Part shown: positions 53,542 to 63,919 of the stretch, one piece after another | Layout: the number at the start of each line of letters is the position of its first letter | Numbering within the stretch: position 1 is the stretch's first letter | NCBI RefSeq assembly: GCF_005116655.2 | Contig: NZ_CP050698.1 | Location: 5,310,001-5,374,000 of the forward strand | From: Desulfosediminicola flagellatus | GTDB taxonomy: Bacteria > Desulfobacterota > Desulfobulbia > Desulfobulbales > Desulfocapsaceae | Direction of reading: 5' to 3' | DNA length: 64,000 nucleotides | The notes under the pieces: generated by a model | Told to the model about the DNA's origin: nothing | What the model saw: only the letters and a program-made list of their open reading frames with translations | Database searches by the model: none | Program-made: the position numbers and the translations under genes

Positions 53542-53617
53542 TCAGAATACGGTGTTTTTGTACTGCCAGCGCAAATGCCCTGGCAGCTTAATCGGCAAAA
53601 CAATAGAGGAGAAAAAC

Positions 53618-55330
53618 ATGATCAAAAAGCTAGCAACAGCAGCAGCGGTAGTAGCTATCATGGCAGGACCCGCTTCGGCTGGCATGGACGAAGCCAAGCA
53701 GTGGGTTGATAGTGAATTCCAACCGTCAACTCTTTCAAAAGCTGATCAGCTGAAAGAGATGGAATGGTTCATTAAAGCTGCCGAGCCTTTTAAAGGCATG
53801 GAAATTAACGTTGTTTCTGAGACCATTACGACTCATGAGTACGAGTCCAAGACTCTTGCCAAAGCCTTTTCCGAGATCACCGGTATTAAACTTACCCACG
53901 ATCTGATCGGTGAAGGTGATGTTATTGAGAAACTGCAGACTCAAATGCAGTCAGGCAAGAATATCTACGATGCGTTCATCAACGACTCTGACCTTATCGG
54001 TACCCATTTCCGTTATCAGCAGGTTGTTCCACTGATGGACTGGATGAGTGGCGAAGGTAAAGCAGTTACCAACCCAATGCTCGACCTTGATGATTTCATT
54101 GGCAAATCATTCACCACAGGCCCAGATGGAGAACTCTATCAGATTCCTGATCAGCAGTTCGCCAACCTGTACTGGTTCCGTTATGACTGGTTCAAACGTC
54201 CTGACCTGCAGAAGAAATTCAAGGATATCTACGGATACGACCTTGGTGTACCTGTAAACTGGTCTGCCTATGAAGATATCGCAGAATTCTTCTCTGAGAA
54301 AGTAAAAGAGATCGATGGCAAGCGCGTTTACGGCCATATGGATTACGGTAAAAAAGATCCTTCTCTTGGCTGGCGCTTCACTGATGCATGGCTCTCAATG
54401 GCTGGTGCAGGTGATGCAGGTATCCCGAACGGTATTCCAGTAGATGAATGGGGTATTCGTGTCGATGGCTGTAACCCTGTTGGTTCTTCTGTAGAACGTG
54501 GTGGTGCGACCAATGGTCCTGCCGCTGTTTACGCACTTACCAAGTACATCGACTGGTTGAAAAAATACGCACCACCTGAAGCTGCAGGCATGACTTTTGG
54601 CGAGGCTGGACCAGTTCCTGCTCAGGGTCACATTGCTCAGCAGATCTTCTGGTACACAGCGTTTACTGCTAACATGGCAGAGCCAGGAACACCTGTTGTT
54701 GATGAAAACGACAATCCTAAATGGCGTATGGCTCCTTCCCCTCACGGTCCTTACTGGAGCGAAGGCATGAAGCTTGGTTATCAGGATGCAGGTTCATGGA
54801 CCCTCATGAAATCTACTCCGGTTGATCGACGTAAAGCCGCATGGCTCTATGCGCAGTTCGTTATTTCCAAGTCCGTTAGTCTTAAGAAGACCCACGTTGG
54901 TCTGACCCCTATTCGTGAAAGCGACATCCAGCACGAATCATTCACCGAGCGCGCACCTAAGCTTGGTGGTCTTGTAGAATTCTACCGTAGCCCTGCTCGT
55001 GTACAGTGGACTCCTACCGGTACCAACGTACCTGATTATCCGAAACTTGCTCAGCTCTGGTGGCAGAACGTAGCCGATGCAGTAACCGGCGACAAAACCC
55101 CTCAGGAAGCAATGGATTCTCTTGCTAATCAGCAGGATAAAGTCATGCAACGCCTTGAGCGTGCTGGCATCCAGGGCGAATGTGGTCCTAAGCTGAACAA
55201 GAAGCAGGACGCATCATACTGGCTCAACCTGCCAGGTTCTCCAAAAGCGAAACTTGCTAATGAGAAACCTCAGGGACAGACCATCGATTACGATGAGCTC
55301 GTCAAAAGCTGGGAAGCTGCAAAGAAGTAA
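53618..55330 (+). CDS. glpV: Glycerol ABC transporter substrate-binding protein GlpV
   Basis: A 570-residue periplasmic binding protein with a signal peptide (LATAAAVVAIMAGPASA). The domain shows GMEINVVSETITTHEYES, YDAFINDSDLIGTHFRY, YQIPDQQFANLYWFRYDWF and RVQWTPTGTNVPDYPKLAQL, as in the large GlpV-type binding proteins. It delivers glycerol to GlpPQ. The start at 53618 has GAGGAG upstream; the open frame to 53366 is not conserved and crosses glpU. Tandem terminators follow. Reduced expression of the inner-membrane part relative to the binding protein would be typical, but no evidence is seen. Confidence 0.88.
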   Translation: MIKKLATAAAVVAIMAGPASAGMDEAKQWVDSEFQPSTLSKADQLKEMEWFIKAAEPFKGMEINVVSETITTHEYESKTLAKAFSEITGIKLTHDLIGEGDVIEKLQTQMQSGKNIYDAFINDSDLIGTHFRYQQVVPLMDWMSGEGKAVTNPMLDLDDFIGKSFTTGPDGELYQIPDQQFANLYWFRYDWFKRPDLQKKFKDIYGYDLGVPVNWSAYEDIAEFFSEKVKEIDGKRVYGHMDYGKKDPSLGWRFTDAWLSMAGAGDAGIPNGIPVDEWGIRVDGCNPVGSSVERGGATNGPAAVYALTKYIDWLKKYAPPEAAGMTFGEAGPVPAQGHIAQQIFWYTAFTANMAEPGTPVVDENDNPKWRMAPSPHGPYWSEGMKLGYQDAGSWTLMKSTPVDRRKAAWLYAQFVISKSVSLKKTHVGLTPIRESDIQHESFTERAPKLGGLVEFYRSPARVQWTPTGTNVPDYPKLAQLWWQNVADAVTGDKTPQEAMDSLANQQDKVMQRLERAGIQGECGPKLNKKQDASYWLNLPGSPKAKLANEKPQGQTIDYDELVKSWEAAKK

Positions 55331-55344
55331 GCTGCAACCAGCAT

Positions 55345-55380
55345 AGAACCCCGCACCAGCCTCCAAGGCGGGGTTCTTTT
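55345..55380 (+). terminator. Terminator 1 after glpV
   Basis: AGAACCCCGC / GCGGGGTTCT form a perfect 10-bp GC-rich stem with a 13-base loop, followed by TTTT. It begins 15 bp behind the glpV stop codon. Confidence 0.95.
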
Positions 55381-55384
55381 GAAT

Positions 55385-55424
55385 ATGCAGGCTGGAGGAA
55401 TTTCCTTCAGTCTGCATTTTTTTT
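55385..55424 (+). terminator. Terminator 2 after glpV
   Basis: ATGCAG-CTG-AGG pairs with CCT-CAG-CTGCAT across three single mismatches, and the stem ends in an eight-base T-run. It is the second of two tandem terminators, isolating glpV from glpK. Confidence 0.88.
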
Positions 55425-55594
55425 AGCTGTTTTTAACAACCAGATAAATGATAGGGTTATCCGTACTTACAATTGCTCATGTAACCCACATCAATTCTTA
55501 AAATTTTATTACACAAAATTCAGCATTCTCTCAGCCGACTTCGTAGATGCAACCCTGGTGGATTGCCAAGTCTGCTCGATGAAGGAGAACAACA

Positions 55595-57082
55595 ATGGCC
55601 GCATACGTACTCGCAATTGATCAGGGAACGACCTCCAGCAGAGCTATAATTTTCAACCAGGAATTTGAAATAGTCTCCGTTGCCCAGCAGGAATTTGAAC
55701 AATTCTTCCCTCAATCCGGATGGGTAGAACATGATCCCGAAGAAATCTGGAGTTCAACGCTCTCAACATGCCGCAAGGCGCTTGATAAAGCAAACCTGAA
55801 AGCCGAACAAATTGCGGCAATAGGTATTACCAATCAACGCGAAACTACCCTGATATGGGATAGAGAAACTGGAAAACCAATCCATAAAGCAATTGTCTGG
55901 CAAGACAGGCGTACCGCTGACTTCTGTTTTGAACTGGCCGAAGCCGGCCATGATCCAATGATCAAGGAGAAAACCGGCCTGCTGCTGGATGCCTATTTCT
56001 CTGGAACAAAAATTACCTGGATGCTCGATAATGTTGAAGGCGCACGAGAAAAGGCCGAAGCTGGGAAACTCGCTTTTGGAACTGTAGACACCTTTCTTCT
56101 CTGGCGGCTAACAGGCGGCAAAGTGCATGCAACCGACGCAACCAATGCATCGCGGACAATGCTCTTCAATATTCATGAGAACTGCTGGGATGAAGAGCTT
56201 CTGAAGCTTCTTCGCGTACCGGCTTCCCTCCTTCCTGAAGTAAAAGATTCCTCTGATGATTTCGGAATGACTGAATCGAATATTTTCGGTGGCTCCATTC
56301 CATTACGTGGTGTTGCCGGCGACCAGCAGGCAGCACTTGTCGGCCAGGCCTGTTTTGAGCCGGGTATGATCAAGTCTACCTATGGAACCGGCTGCTTTAT
56401 CGTTCTCAACACTGGTGAAGAGACTGTTACTTCAAAAAACAGACTACTGACCACTATCGGCTACAGAATTAATGGCAAGACCACATATGCCCTTGAAGGT
56501 TCGATTTTTGTTGCAGGGGCCGCAGTTCAATGGATGCGCGATGCCATGGGACTCATTGAAGCAGCAAACGAAACTGGAAAACTTGCTAGAAAAGCGGATG
56601 TAAATCAGGATGTATATCTCGTCCCGGCCTTTACCGGTCTCGGTGCACCACACTGGGACCCTGATGCACGTGGAGCGATTTTTGGCATAACACGTGCCAC
56701 CGGACCTGCTGAGCTTTCCCGGGCAGCACTAGAGTCTGTCTGTTATCAGACCCGCGATCTTCTCGATGCCATGCGTGGAGACTGGGAAGGTATGGGAGAT
56801 ACCATATTACGCGTAGACGGCGGGATGGTTGCCTCGAACTGGACCATGCAGTTTCTTGCTGATATCCTCAATGCCCCTGTAGATAAACCTGAAATCCTTG
56901 AAACCACAGCACTCGGGGCTGCATATCTCGCTGGCCTTTATGAAGGAATCTATCCACCACCTGAAGAATTTTCACAATCGTGGAGACGAGAGGCACGCTT
57001 CGCTCCATCACTTGAGGAGGACATTCGCATCAGGAAATATAAAGGATGGCAGGACGCAGTCCGTAGGACACTCACCCGCTGA
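55595..57082 (+). CDS. glpK: Glycerol kinase
   Basis: A 495-residue FGGY-family kinase that phosphorylates glycerol to sn-glycerol 3-phosphate. LAIDQGTTSSRAIIF is the nucleotide-binding start, followed by WVEHDPEEIW, AIGITNQRETTLIWD, WQDRRTA and LDAYFSGTKITWMLDN. Closing motifs GDQQAALVGQACFEPGM and RVDGGMVASNWTMQFLADI are also typical. AAGGAG lies before the ATG. Downstream of the glpV terminators, it probably has its own promoter. Confidence 0.95.
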   Translation: MAAYVLAIDQGTTSSRAIIFNQEFEIVSVAQQEFEQFFPQSGWVEHDPEEIWSSTLSTCRKALDKANLKAEQIAAIGITNQRETTLIWDRETGKPIHKAIVWQDRRTADFCFELAEAGHDPMIKEKTGLLLDAYFSGTKITWMLDNVEGAREKAEAGKLAFGTVDTFLLWRLTGGKVHATDATNASRTMLFNIHENCWDEELLKLLRVPASLLPEVKDSSDDFGMTESNIFGGSIPLRGVAGDQQAALVGQACFEPGMIKSTYGTGCFIVLNTGEETVTSKNRLLTTIGYRINGKTTYALEGSIFVAGAAVQWMRDAMGLIEAANETGKLARKADVNQDVYLVPAFTGLGAPHWDPDARGAIFGITRATGPAELSRAALESVCYQTRDLLDAMRGDWEGMGDTILRVDGGMVASNWTMQFLADILNAPVDKPEILETTALGAAYLAGLYEGIYPPPEEFSQSWRREARFAPSLEEDIRIRKYKGWQDAVRRTLTR

Positions 57083-57093
57083 TATTTTTTCGT

Positions 57094-57126
57094 GCTGGCA
57101 ATGTACTTCAACAGTGCATTGCCAGC
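57094..57126. terminator. Hairpin after glpK
   Basis: GCTGGCAATG / CATTGCCAGC, perfect over 10 bp with a 13-base loop, begins 11 bp behind the glpK stop. A T-run (TTTTTT) precedes rather than follows the stem, so it may be a weak or factor-dependent terminator. Confidence 0.55.
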
Positions 57127-58274
57127 AGCTTGCTCCACAAACATCCCGAGTGTATACATAGTATTTTCATTTTTTAGCACTCACGTGATAACTGTTAGTT
57201 ATAATGCACACGTTACTGCTTTGCGTGTATATCTCCTCTCAATCACCTCCCGCCTTTACTACAATCAGCCAGAGCCCTTAATACACCAGACAAATAGAAA
57301 CCAGACTTCCTAAGAAGGAACCACCCGGCAAGCTCATTTGTACATCTTTGACCTCTTCTATACACAGCCGAAACACTCTTCACTCACTACCCAAACCAAC
57401 CTTATCAACTCACCGTATTGTCACGTGTATTTCTCTAAACAGACACCGTCATTTGTTTAAATCCTTCCCCGAAAGACTTACTCCCCCTCGCACCAGCCTA
57501 ACGCTATGAACGAGCTTACAAGGCGAATTTTATTTCGATATCTTAATCTCTTACCCATCTCAACGAAACCGTGTTTCCACATGTCGACCAAAATACCAAT
57601 ACCTAAACCACACACCACATCGTGGCACTCTAAATATCACCTGGTCCTCTAAAAATACCCTTCATCATCATTAGTCAGAAAATCAGACATATACAAATAA
57701 TAGAAACCGACTTTCTTCTACACCCCCCCATATATAAGGAGAATAAGGCTCCAAATAATCTTGACAAGGCGCCTTGATTTCGCGTATCGTTGCTAACAAT
57801 GTTGATTATGCGGTATATCCCACCCATCATGGATCTGTAGTCAGACCAGGGTACCAATTTAGAAATGTGTAGTTCAGGCAACACGTCATATTTTGGAAAC
57901 CTGGTATACAATTCCTGATGCATATTGCACGATCCGTTTTTTTGCAACTCATCGTCATGCCAGAGGCGGTTCGTTGCGGCGAGCATGTTTTTTTTTCGGA
58001 GGAACTGAAAACGCAGATTCGTCTGCCTGTCCGAACATTAAGTGCTGAACGTTTAGCATGTTCACCTTATGGTTTAGCCACAACCAGCATAGGTTATTCT
58101 GTCGGCCCATCCGTACGAGATAGTCCAGCTGTTGAGCATTCCCATAGCAGGTACAACTAAGCACAGTACTGTTTGTGCAGACGAGACAGGAAGAGAACAG
58201 ACTGTCTGCAATGAGAAAAACTAATTTAACCATTGGTTTTCTCTGTACAACAAACACTTTTGAATGAGGTAGTT
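57127..58274 (+). promoter_or_regulatory. Long gene-free leader of lctP with promoter, palindrome and hairpins
   Basis: No gene is supported in these 1.15 kb. A likely promoter is TTGACA at 57761-57766 with TATCGT at 57785-57790. The 12-bp palindrome CAAGGCGCCTTG (57765-57776) overlaps the -35 and would be a natural operator. The transcript would have a leader near 480 nt with hairpins at 57995-58035 (TTCGGA/TCCGAA around GCAGA/TCTGC), at 58176-58210 (TGCAGAC/GTCTGCA) and next to the lctP start (GAGAAAA/TTTTCTC). Pairings were read by eye; no known riboswitch class was recognised. The first half (57130-57700) shows nothing recognisable. Confidence 0.5.
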
Positions 58275-59966
58275 ATGTCAACATCGATTTTAGCCCTTCT
58301 GGCTGCGACACCTATTTTCGTTGCAGCAGTACTTCTGGTGGGTCTCAACTGGCCTGCCCGCCGCGCAATGCCAGTGGTTTATCTTACCGCAGCAGCAATT
58401 GCACTCACAGTGTGGGACATGAGTGCAACCCGTGTTATGGCGTCAACCATACAGGGTGTGCTTATCACTGTAGCAGTTCTGTGGATTATCTTCGGAGCAA
58501 TTCTTCTTCTCAACACCCTTCAGAATTCTGGTGCTATCACCACAATTCGCGCAGGCTTTGTTAACATCAGCCCGGACCGTCGTGTACAGGCGCTGATCAT
58601 CGCATGGCTCTTCGGCTGTTTCATCGAGGGTGCATCAGGCTTCGGTACTCCTGCAGCTATTGCCGCTCCACTTCTCGTTGCCATCGGCTTCCCAGCAATG
58701 GGCGCAGTTATGATCGGCATGATGATTCAGTCAACCCCGGTATCTTTCGGTGCTGTTGGTACCCCGATCATCATCGGTGTTACAAACGGTCTTGATAACG
58801 CAGCAATCGGCGCTCAGCTGACCAGTATGGGTTCAAGCTGGGAAGCTTTCCTTCAGCTTATTACCTCCGAAGTTGCCATCGGTCATGCAATCGTTGGTAC
58901 CCTTATGCCTTTCCTTATGGTTGTTATGCTTTGCCGTTTCTTCGGCAAGAATAAGAGCTGGACTGAAGGCTTTTCAATGGCTCCATTTGCTCTTTTCACC
59001 GGTCTTGCTTTTACTATTCCTTACGCACTTACCGGCGTATTTCTCGGACCAGAGTTTCCATCTATTGTTGGTGCTCTCGTTGGTATGGCTATCGTTGTTC
59101 CTGCAGCAAAAGCTGGTTTCCTCCTTCCTAAAACCACTTGGGATTTCCCAGCAGAAGAAGAGTGGCCAAAAGGTTGGTTCGGTACCATTAAGCCAAAAGC
59201 TCCAAGCGCAGATGAGAGAAAAATTTCTCTGCCAATGGCATGGCTCCCATATGTTCTCGTTGCAGCTATCCTCGTAGCAAGCCGTGTATCTCCAGATCTC
59301 AAAGGTATGCTGGCTGGTGTTGGCTTCGGTCTCTCCAACATCCTTGGAGAAGCTGGAATGGGCTATACAATCAAGCCTCTCTATCTTCCAGGTGGAATTC
59401 TGCTGTTTGTTAGTATTCTCACCATGTTCCTCCACAAGATGAAGCCTGCTCAGCTGGTTTCTGCTGCAACTGACGCTGGAAAGACCCTGGTTGGTGCTGG
59501 TTTTGTTCTTGTATTCACCATCCCAATGGTACGTATCCTGATCAACTCCGGTATTAACGGTGCTGAACTTGCTTCAATGCCTGTTGCAATGGCGACCTTC
59601 GTATCTGAGAGTTTCGGTTCGGTTTACCCAATTTTTGCTCCTACTGTAGGTGCACTTGGCGCATTCATCGCTGGTTCAAACACTGTTTCCAACATGATGC
59701 TCAGCCAGTTCCAGTTTGAAGTTGCTAATCAGCTTGCCATCTCCGGTGCTATCCTTGTAGCACTTCAGGCTATCGGTGCTGCTGCTGGTAACATGATTGC
59801 AATCCATAACGTTGTTGCAGCTTCTGCAACAGTTGGTCTTCTTGGACAGGAAGGTAAAACCCTTCGTATGACCATTATTCCGACCATCTACTATGTACTT
59901 GCAGCTGGTATTCTTGGCATGTTTGCTATCACCGCATTTGGTTCACTCGACCCATTCATCGGATAA
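58275..59966 (+). CDS. lctP: L-lactate permease (LctP/LldP family)
   Basis: A 563-residue, highly hydrophobic permease with 12 or more helices. Visible family segments are VLLVGLNWPARRAMPVVYL, EGASGFGTPAAIAAPLLVA, PVSFGAVGTPIIIG and IAGSNTVSNMMLSQFQFEVA. It takes up lactate (and glycolate) with protons. The ATG at 58275 is preceded by GAGGTAGTT; the frame from 58233 adds 14 residues without support. A strong terminator follows. The unusually long leader upstream suggests tight control. Neighbouring glpA/glpB genes share the strand but not obviously the transcript. Confidence 0.92.
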   Translation: MSTSILALLAATPIFVAAVLLVGLNWPARRAMPVVYLTAAAIALTVWDMSATRVMASTIQGVLITVAVLWIIFGAILLLNTLQNSGAITTIRAGFVNISPDRRVQALIIAWLFGCFIEGASGFGTPAAIAAPLLVAIGFPAMGAVMIGMMIQSTPVSFGAVGTPIIIGVTNGLDNAAIGAQLTSMGSSWEAFLQLITSEVAIGHAIVGTLMPFLMVVMLCRFFGKNKSWTEGFSMAPFALFTGLAFTIPYALTGVFLGPEFPSIVGALVGMAIVVPAAKAGFLLPKTTWDFPAEEEWPKGWFGTIKPKAPSADERKISLPMAWLPYVLVAAILVASRVSPDLKGMLAGVGFGLSNILGEAGMGYTIKPLYLPGGILLFVSILTMFLHKMKPAQLVSAATDAGKTLVGAGFVLVFTIPMVRILINSGINGAELASMPVAMATFVSESFGSVYPIFAPTVGALGAFIAGSNTVSNMMLSQFQFEVANQLAISGAILVALQAIGAAAGNMIAIHNVVAASATVGLLGQEGKTLRMTIIPTIYYVLAAGILGMFAITAFGSLDPFIG

Positions 59967-60006
59967 TTAGCAGCATGAGTCTACTTCTCAAGTAGATACC
60001 CCAGAT

Positions 60007-60042
60007 AAATGCCCCCCGGTTATATTACCGGGGGGCATTTTT
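60007..60042 (+). terminator. Rho-independent terminator after lctP
   Basis: AAATGCCCCCCGGT / ACCGGGGGGCATTT is a perfect 14-bp stem around a 6-base loop, ending in T-rich sequence. A very strong terminator 40 bp behind lctP. Confidence 0.97.
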
Positions 60043-60890
60043 ATTTCTCTGCTCACAGCCTTCCCCTATTGCACATCAGGTAAAAAATCGACAAAGTCGA
60101 ATTTCACTTGTTACCCGTATAACCTCCTTAGATTTCCCTACACATAACGGCTATTGACTGTTTTCACTCAAACAGACAAAGATACTCTGCAGAACCTCCA
60201 TACGTTCCATTATCCTGCTTTATTCGACTCATTCAACTGGACATATCTGCCAGTTAACACGCATTAGCTCTCAGTTGTTCTCCGGCATACTGAATGCCGT
60301 CGGCTTGAGTACTTTTCACCTCAAATCAATATATTATCGAAAAATCAAGCATCGTCATTTAGTTGACATTTCGTATATGTGTTTTTTTCTATTCCTAAGA
60401 CTTTGGGAACAAAACCATTCTCTGACATCTTCCCAGTCGCACTAAATGGCGATGCATACTGTAGCAAATCACACCGTAGGAATTCCAATAACCAGATTCA
60501 GGTTTCGTTTTAATTCATAATTCAATAATCCAGTCGTCGTGTTGACTTGACTCCGGCAACTTTACCAATCGTTTTAACTGCGCGACGACCAAAGACACGT
60601 TATACATATGCTTTAACAGATACTTACAACATACCGGCAATCCACCACTCGGCGGTTATCCTGTCACATCAATGGATAGCAAATACCATTTTCAAATTTC
60701 GCTTTTCAAGTTTTTTACTTTCGGTTGCGCTTTTAAACGATTTCACTTGAACATATCTTGAAAGAGGGATACTAATACACTGTGCGTTTGAATGGAGAAA
60801 GCATATCTCTCCCGGCTACGGAGTTCAGAACAATCTGCAAAGAGCCACTGAAACCGTTCACTACAATGTCCAAGCTAAAGGATTCAGACA
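60043..60890. other. Gene-free stretch upstream of glpA
   Basis: An 848-bp A/T-rich region. Only short, uncharacteristic ATG-led frames exist (for example 60547-60750), none with a proper Shine-Dalgarno or conserved pattern. TTTCG-bearing tracts at 60690-60745 loosely resemble the cores before glpR, so a GlpR site for glpAB is possible but not shown. The promoter of glpA should be here. Confidence 0.4.
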
Positions 60891-62522
60891 ATGACGTCCT
60901 CCCCCTCCAACCCTTCTATATCACCCGATAGCACAACTGTTACTACCGAAGTACTTGTTATCGGTGGTGGTGCAACCGGAACAGGTATCATGCGTGATCT
61001 TGCATTGCGCGGTATACACTCAATCCTGATAGATAAACAGGATCTCTGCGCAGGTGCTTCAGGTGGCAACCATGGCCTCCTTCATTCCGGTGCGCGATAT
61101 GTACTGAGCGATCCACACTCTGCTGCTGAATGTCGTGAAGAGGGCAAAATACTTAAAAAGCTCGCTTCACAATGTATTGAAGATACCGGTGGACTCTACG
61201 TAGCAGTCAAAGGAGATGATGAGGATTTCATTGCGAAGTTCCCGCAACTCTGCGAGGCAGCGGGTATCCCATGTGAACCGCTAACTCCTGCTAAGGCAAG
61301 AGAACTCGAACCACATCTTTCAGAAGATACTATTGCTGCGTATGCTGTCCCTGACGCTACAATCGATCCATTCAGGTTGGCTCTCGAAAACGTCAACCAT
61401 GCAAGAGAACTAAACGACTCAATCTATTATCCGCATACTGGTGTTAGCCACTTTGAAATACACGACGGTAGAATATCCGCTGCGCTTTGCACAGATCACC
61501 GCACAGGCAAATCACTCCGCATCGAAGCTACCCAGTATATTAATGCAGGTGGAGCATGGGCAATGGACATTGCCAAAATGGCAGGTTGCGAGAATATCAA
61601 TCTCCTCTACTCCAAAGGCACACTGCTTATCAGCCATGACAGATTAACCAGCCGTGTCATCAATCGACTACGACCACCCTCCGATGGTGACATCCTCGTA
61701 CCCGGCGGAACAGTTTCTGTACTTGGAACCACCTCATTGCGCACCGACCAGCTTGAAAACATTCGCCCTACAATTGATGAAGTGAATAAAAATGTTATTG
61801 AAGGGACCGCAATGATCCCCGCACTCGAAAAGGCCAGGTACATTCGTGCATTTTCCAGAGTGAGACCACTTGTCCAGACTGGCGATGCTAGCGATGACCG
61901 CAGTGTTGCACGATCGTTTTCCCTTGTAGACCACGTAGAACAAAATCTTGAGAACTTCTGTACCATCACTGGTGGTAAGCTGACGACATTCCGCCTTATG
62001 GCCGAAAAAACCGTAGACCTTGTAGCCAAACGCCTCGGCAATACCAATCCCTGTCTCACGACTTCGGAACCACTTCCCGGTGGCCAGGCATGCAAATGGA
62101 CCGAGCCGGGCGCTTCACCTAAATACTGGTATGAGGCAAATAATTCCGACGATATGATTCTGTGCGAATGTGAGATGGTTCCACAATCAGCCATTGATCA
62201 GATTGTTCTATGCGCACCGGGCGCTGAAGCAGAAATGACGCTTGAAGCTATTGCCCTCAGATCGCGAGCTGGTAAGGGTCCCTGCCAGGGTTCATTTTGC
62301 GGCATTCGAATCGCTTCCTACCTCTATGATCGCGGTTATTATCAGGATACTACCGGCCTTACACATATGCGCGACTTTTTTAATGAGCGTTTCAAAGGGA
62401 TGCGAACCGTTATATGGGGCCAGCAAACCGCCCAGATGGAGCTTGCTGAAGCATTACACTGCGGCCTTCTCGGGCTTGATCGCCTTGATGAATCAGACAA
62501 TGAACCAGAGCAGAATAAATAG
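60891..62522 (+). CDS. glpA: Anaerobic glycerol-3-phosphate dehydrogenase subunit A
   Basis: A 543-residue flavoprotein that oxidises glycerol 3-phosphate to dihydroxyacetone phosphate. The FAD-binding start is LVIGGGATGTGIMRDLALRG, followed by GNHGLLHSGARY. A C-terminal BFD-like [2Fe-2S] domain carries CECEMV and GPCQGSFCGIR, the GlpA-specific extension. It forms the catalytic unit with GlpB, and both are anchored by GlpC. The ATG is preceded by AAAGGA. GlpB follows 15 bp later. It should compensate for the decayed glpD near the importer genes. Confidence 0.92.
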   Translation: MTSSPSNPSISPDSTTVTTEVLVIGGGATGTGIMRDLALRGIHSILIDKQDLCAGASGGNHGLLHSGARYVLSDPHSAAECREEGKILKKLASQCIEDTGGLYVAVKGDDEDFIAKFPQLCEAAGIPCEPLTPAKARELEPHLSEDTIAAYAVPDATIDPFRLALENVNHARELNDSIYYPHTGVSHFEIHDGRISAALCTDHRTGKSLRIEATQYINAGGAWAMDIAKMAGCENINLLYSKGTLLISHDRLTSRVINRLRPPSDGDILVPGGTVSVLGTTSLRTDQLENIRPTIDEVNKNVIEGTAMIPALEKARYIRAFSRVRPLVQTGDASDDRSVARSFSLVDHVEQNLENFCTITGGKLTTFRLMAEKTVDLVAKRLGNTNPCLTTSEPLPGGQACKWTEPGASPKYWYEANNSDDMILCECEMVPQSAIDQIVLCAPGAEAEMTLEAIALRSRAGKGPCQGSFCGIRIASYLYDRGYYQDTTGLTHMRDFFNERFKGMRTVIWGQQTAQMELAEALHCGLLGLDRLDESDNEPEQNK

Positions 62523-62537
62523 GTTGGGAGAACAGAT

Positions 62538-63830
62538 ATGACTCAGGAAAAACGAGAATTCACAACCGACCTCGCAGTAATAGGCTCTGGCCTTGCAGGT
62601 ATGGCTGCCTCTATCTTTGCGCTTAAGCGCGGGATTTCAACAGCACAGGCAGGAAACACAGGCGCCATCGCCTACACAACCGGATATCTAGATCTACTTG
62701 GTGCTTCAGGTGGTAGTTCTTCTGCGCTGCTGAGTGACCCGTGGTCCGGAATTAAACAATTACAAAAAGAGCAGCCATCACATCCGCTTGCCAGAGTTCC
62801 CGAAGCGGATATTCGACAGGCCTTTGTTGAATTCACCTCCTTTCTTGGTGAATGCGGCATCATGTACGGCGCTCCAACTGATCATAATGTATCCGTCATG
62901 ACTCCTGCAGGAACAGTAAAACCAACACTCAGTGTTCCCGCAACCATGCAGGCCGGAGTTGACGCATATGCTCAAAGAGCCAAATGTGTCATTGTTGATT
63001 TTAAGGGACTCCGGGGGTTCAGTGGACACCAGGTAGTAGCTAATCTCAAGAAGGCATGGCCTGCTGTAAGCGCTGAGCGTATCACCTTTCCAGAAATGGA
63101 ACATGGTGAAATTTACCCTGAAGTTATGGCTCGCGCTCTTGAGGTTCCGGCAACCCGTGAAAAACTTGCCGAAGCTATCAGACAGATTCGTGGCGATGCC
63201 GAATTTATCGGTATGCCGGCAATTATGGGAATGCACAATCCTGATGTTGTGATGCAAGACCTTACCCGCCTTATCGGCTGCCCGGTTTTTGAAATCCCGA
63301 CAATGCCGCCATCTGTACCCGGTATCAGACTTCGTGAAATGTTTGAACAAGTATTCCCACAAAAAGGGTTGACACTTGTTCCTCAGCAGAAGGTCAAAAA
63401 AATCGATTTTTCAGGAGAGAGAGTAGAACTCTCCCTCTCTGATAACTATGGTCCTATTATCATTCACGCTAAAACCGTTATTCTTGCCACAGGTCGATTT
63501 TTGAGCGGTGGACTTGAAGCTGAGATGGATGGAATTTCAGAGCCGCTGCTCGATCTTCCCGTAACACAGCCGGAATCCCGTGATGACTGGTATTCGACAC
63601 AGTACATGGATAAAAAGGGACATGAAATTCATAAATGCGGTATCGAAGTTGATGATGCATTTCGCCCGCTCAACAGTGAGGGCAACGTTGTTGATCCGCG
63701 CCTGTTTGCCGCAGGTGTTATCCTCGCTCATCAGGACTGGATTCGTGGTCGTTGCGGCGCTGGCGTCGCTATCGCTACCGCTTTCAAGGCCGTAGAAGAA
63801 GCGCAGCAGGTCATTGACGGAAATAAGTAG
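62538..63830 (+). CDS. glpB: Anaerobic glycerol-3-phosphate dehydrogenase subunit B
   Basis: A 430-residue FMN/FAD-binding flavoprotein. LAVIGSGLAGMAASIFALKRG is the Rossmann start, GNTGAIAYTTGYLDLLGASG follows, and ILATGRFLSGGLEAEMDG with an end WIRGRCGAGVAIATA is as in GlpB. It passes electrons from GlpA towards the membrane. TTGGGAGAACAG precedes the start. Confidence 0.9.
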   Translation: MTQEKREFTTDLAVIGSGLAGMAASIFALKRGISTAQAGNTGAIAYTTGYLDLLGASGGSSSALLSDPWSGIKQLQKEQPSHPLARVPEADIRQAFVEFTSFLGECGIMYGAPTDHNVSVMTPAGTVKPTLSVPATMQAGVDAYAQRAKCVIVDFKGLRGFSGHQVVANLKKAWPAVSAERITFPEMEHGEIYPEVMARALEVPATREKLAEAIRQIRGDAEFIGMPAIMGMHNPDVVMQDLTRLIGCPVFEIPTMPPSVPGIRLREMFEQVFPQKGLTLVPQQKVKKIDFSGERVELSLSDNYGPIIIHAKTVILATGRFLSGGLEAEMDGISEPLLDLPVTQPESRDDWYSTQYMDKKGHEIHKCGIEVDDAFRPLNSEGNVVDPRLFAAGVILAHQDWIRGRCGAGVAIATAFKAVEEAQQVIDGNK

Positions 63831-63919
63831 AAACGCTGACATGGTGACAGCAACCATGCATGACAGACCCAAACCTGGTGCATACTTCAATCACCCGGTT
63901 TCATTATAAGGACGACAGC

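Noticed and set aside
53366..53617. N-terminal extension of GlpV
   Set aside because: It overlaps glpU, and a proper signal peptide and Shine-Dalgarno begin at 53618.
57675..57986. Minus-strand ORF in the lctP leader
   Set aside because: No Shine-Dalgarno or conserved motif, and it opposes the likely lctP promoter.
58228..58238. AACCATTGGTT palindrome as a second GntR operator before lctP
   Set aside because: Its arms are the reverse of the ATTGG..CCAAT site, and it lies next to the start codon, so similarity is superficial.
60547..60750. Short plus-strand ORF upstream of glpA
   Set aside because: Unusual composition, no ribosome binding site and no recognisable family.
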